Assembly: GCA_002789615.1 (NCBI GenBank)
Contig: PFTO01000127.1
Span: forward strand, 589-6,649
Reading direction: 5' to 3'
DNA from: Acidobacteria bacterium CG_4_9_14_3_um_filter_49_7
GTDB taxonomy: Bacteria; Acidobacteriota; Holophagae; Thermotomaculales; Thermotomaculaceae
Length of the DNA: 6,061 nt
The notes under the pieces: model-generated
Databases searched by the model: none
Told to the model about the DNA's origin: nothing
The model's input: only the letters and a program-made list of their open reading frames with translations
Made by a program: the position numbers and the translations under genes
Shown: one piece after another, positions 5,043 to 6,061 of the stretch
Numbering within the stretch: the stretch's first letter is position 1
Layout: each line of letters opens with the position of its first letter

Positions 5043-6061
5043 AACGCCTGCTGCTCTTTTTACTGCTCAATGCGATACTGACCTCTCCAGCCCTTTGCGA
5101 CAATCGCAACCTCGAAATCGTCCAGAAAGATATCCGGCAGTTGAAATCCCGGTTGACAGATCTGGAGAGCCGGAGCCGTTCCCTAAGTGAAGATGTGGAA
5201 TACCTGTCAGCAAGATTGCAGGTCCTACTGTCAGAACGGGCTGTAGCTGTTGAGGGGAAACAGAAAACAGAATCGGAGCTGGATGTCCTGAAAAAGAACC
5301 TGAAGCAGGTGGCACTGGAAATCAAGCAGAAACGGGATTATCTGTCCAAACGGTTGAAAACACTCTACCGGAAAGAGGATTATCTCCTGTTTGAAACCGT
5401 CATGATGCCGGAAAATGAATCAGAGCTGACCCATTCTGTTAACTTATTCCTGTTCCTGGCTGAAAAAGACAGGGAAGCGCTAGATCGCCTGTCCCTTCTT
5501 CACCGGGAGAAAACAGATCTGGAAGCCCGTCTCTCGGAAAAAACCATCTTCCTGGAGAGGAAAATCCAGGAATTAACAAAACTGCACCACGCATACCGCA
5601 CTACGTACAGGGAAAAGCGGGCCCTCTACGGGAAAATCAGAACAGAGAAAAAGCTCTACACGGAATTATTGACACAACGGAAGGTGCTGCTTTCCGATCT
5701 CATGTCCACCATTACCGCCAAATCTACTGCCCTGAACCCGTCCCGGATTCCCATGGATCGATTCAAAGGCCTGCTCTCTCTGCCGGTGAAGGGAAGAATC
5801 ACAGAACGCTTCGGCCGTATCAGGAACCGCAAATTCGGGACCTGGTTGAAAAACAATGGCATCACCATACATGTGGCTCAGGGAACCCCGGTTCACGCTC
5901 TCTATGATGGTGTAGTTGTGTATGCCGGCTGGTACAAGTCTTATGGGCGACTTGTGATCCTGAACCATGGGGACAACTACTATAGTTTTTACGCGCACCT
6001 GGATTCGTTTTCTGTTACAATCAACAATGTTGTTACAACAGGAGACATCATCGCCAGATCC
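5039..6061 (+). CDS. EnvC-like murein hydrolase activator: coiled coil plus degenerate LytM/M23 domain (3' end outside window)
   Basis: 341 residues are visible and the frame is still open at the window end. A signal peptide (MKRLLLFLLLNAILTSPALC, 1-20) predicts export. Cys20 is not in a proper lipobox, so type I cleavage is likelier. Long Leu/Glu/Lys/Arg-rich coiled-coil segments run from about 24 to 115 and 145 to 235. A LytM/M23 domain begins near 249 (PVKGRITERFG), continues through GTPVHALYDGVVVYAGW (282-298), and reaches YAHLD with His320. The first zinc motif HxxxD reads N272-NGI-T276, so both expected metal ligands are absent. This is as in EnvC-type proteins, which activate periplasmic amidases rather than cut peptidoglycan. 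The HxH motif lies beyond the window. The start at 5039 overlaps the previous stop (ATGA); ATG 5033 is in frame too. No good ribosome-binding site is seen, suggesting translational coupling. No ftsE/ftsX precedes it. Confidence 0.88.
   Translation, partial: MKRLLLFLLLNAILTSPALCDNRNLEIVQKDIRQLKSRLTDLESRSRSLSEDVEYLSARLQVLLSERAVAVEGKQKTESELDVLKKNLKQVALEIKQKRDYLSKRLKTLYRKEDYLLFETVMMPENESELTHSVNLFLFLAEKDREALDRLSLLHREKTDLEARLSEKTIFLERKIQELTKLHHAYRTTYREKRALYGKIRTEKKLYTELLTQRKVLLSDLMSTITAKSTALNPSRIPMDRFKGLLSLPVKGRITERFGRIRNRKFGTWLKNNGITIHVAQGTPVHALYDGVVVYAGWYKSYGRLVILNHGDNYYSFYAHLDSFSVTINNVVTTGDIIARS

Noticed and set aside
5096..5098. Cys20 of the EnvC-like protein as a lipoprotein attachment site
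   Set aside because: The preceding residues are P-A-L, which do not fit the lipobox (small residue required just before Cys).

Overview
The window reads entirely on the + strand and holds two gene blocks separated by a strong intrinsic terminator. Block 1 (1-3499) is a respiratory/TCA operon: the 3' end of a malate dehydrogenase gene, then sdhC, sdhA and sdhB. Block 2 (3734 to the window end) holds a PfkB-family sugar/nucleoside kinase, a small multi-pass membrane protein of unknown function, and the 5' part of a coiled-coil, EnvC-like (degenerate M23/LytM) protein that continues past the window.

The succinate dehydrogenase is of the Bacillus subtilis type. A single five-helix SdhC anchor carries four histidines at the spacing expected for two b hemes, gene order is C-A-B, and the SdhA and SdhB sequences follow the B. 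subtilis subgroup closely. This architecture is usually coupled to menaquinone. Electrons from succinate would pass FAD (SdhA) > 2Fe-2S > 4Fe-4S > 3Fe-4S (SdhB) > hemes and quinone (SdhC). Malate dehydrogenase lies directly upstream, so two oxidative steps of the cycle are co-expressed; fumarase, which links them, is not in the window.

The host is most likely a Gram-negative, menaquinone-using bacterium outside the Firmicutes. The Bacillus-type Sdh also occurs in deltaproteobacteria and FCB-group lineages, and the EnvC-like divisome or envelope protein argues for an outer-membrane organism. The taxonomic placement is inference only. Codon use and base composition look even across both blocks, and I see no sign of recent transfer.

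Layout: mdh 3' end 1-206; sdhC 225-842; sdhA 854-2737 (GTG start); sdhB 2750-3499; terminator 3522-3547; about 185 bp without a convincing gene; pfkB-type kinase 3734-4630; small membrane protein about 4590-5042 (TTG start, overlapping the kinase); EnvC-like protein 5039 to end (ATGA overlap). No tRNA, rRNA, CRISPR array, insertion sequence or phage feature was seen. The first block is standard central metabolism. The second block is where the less explained biology lies, but I found no clear evidence of a wholly new system.
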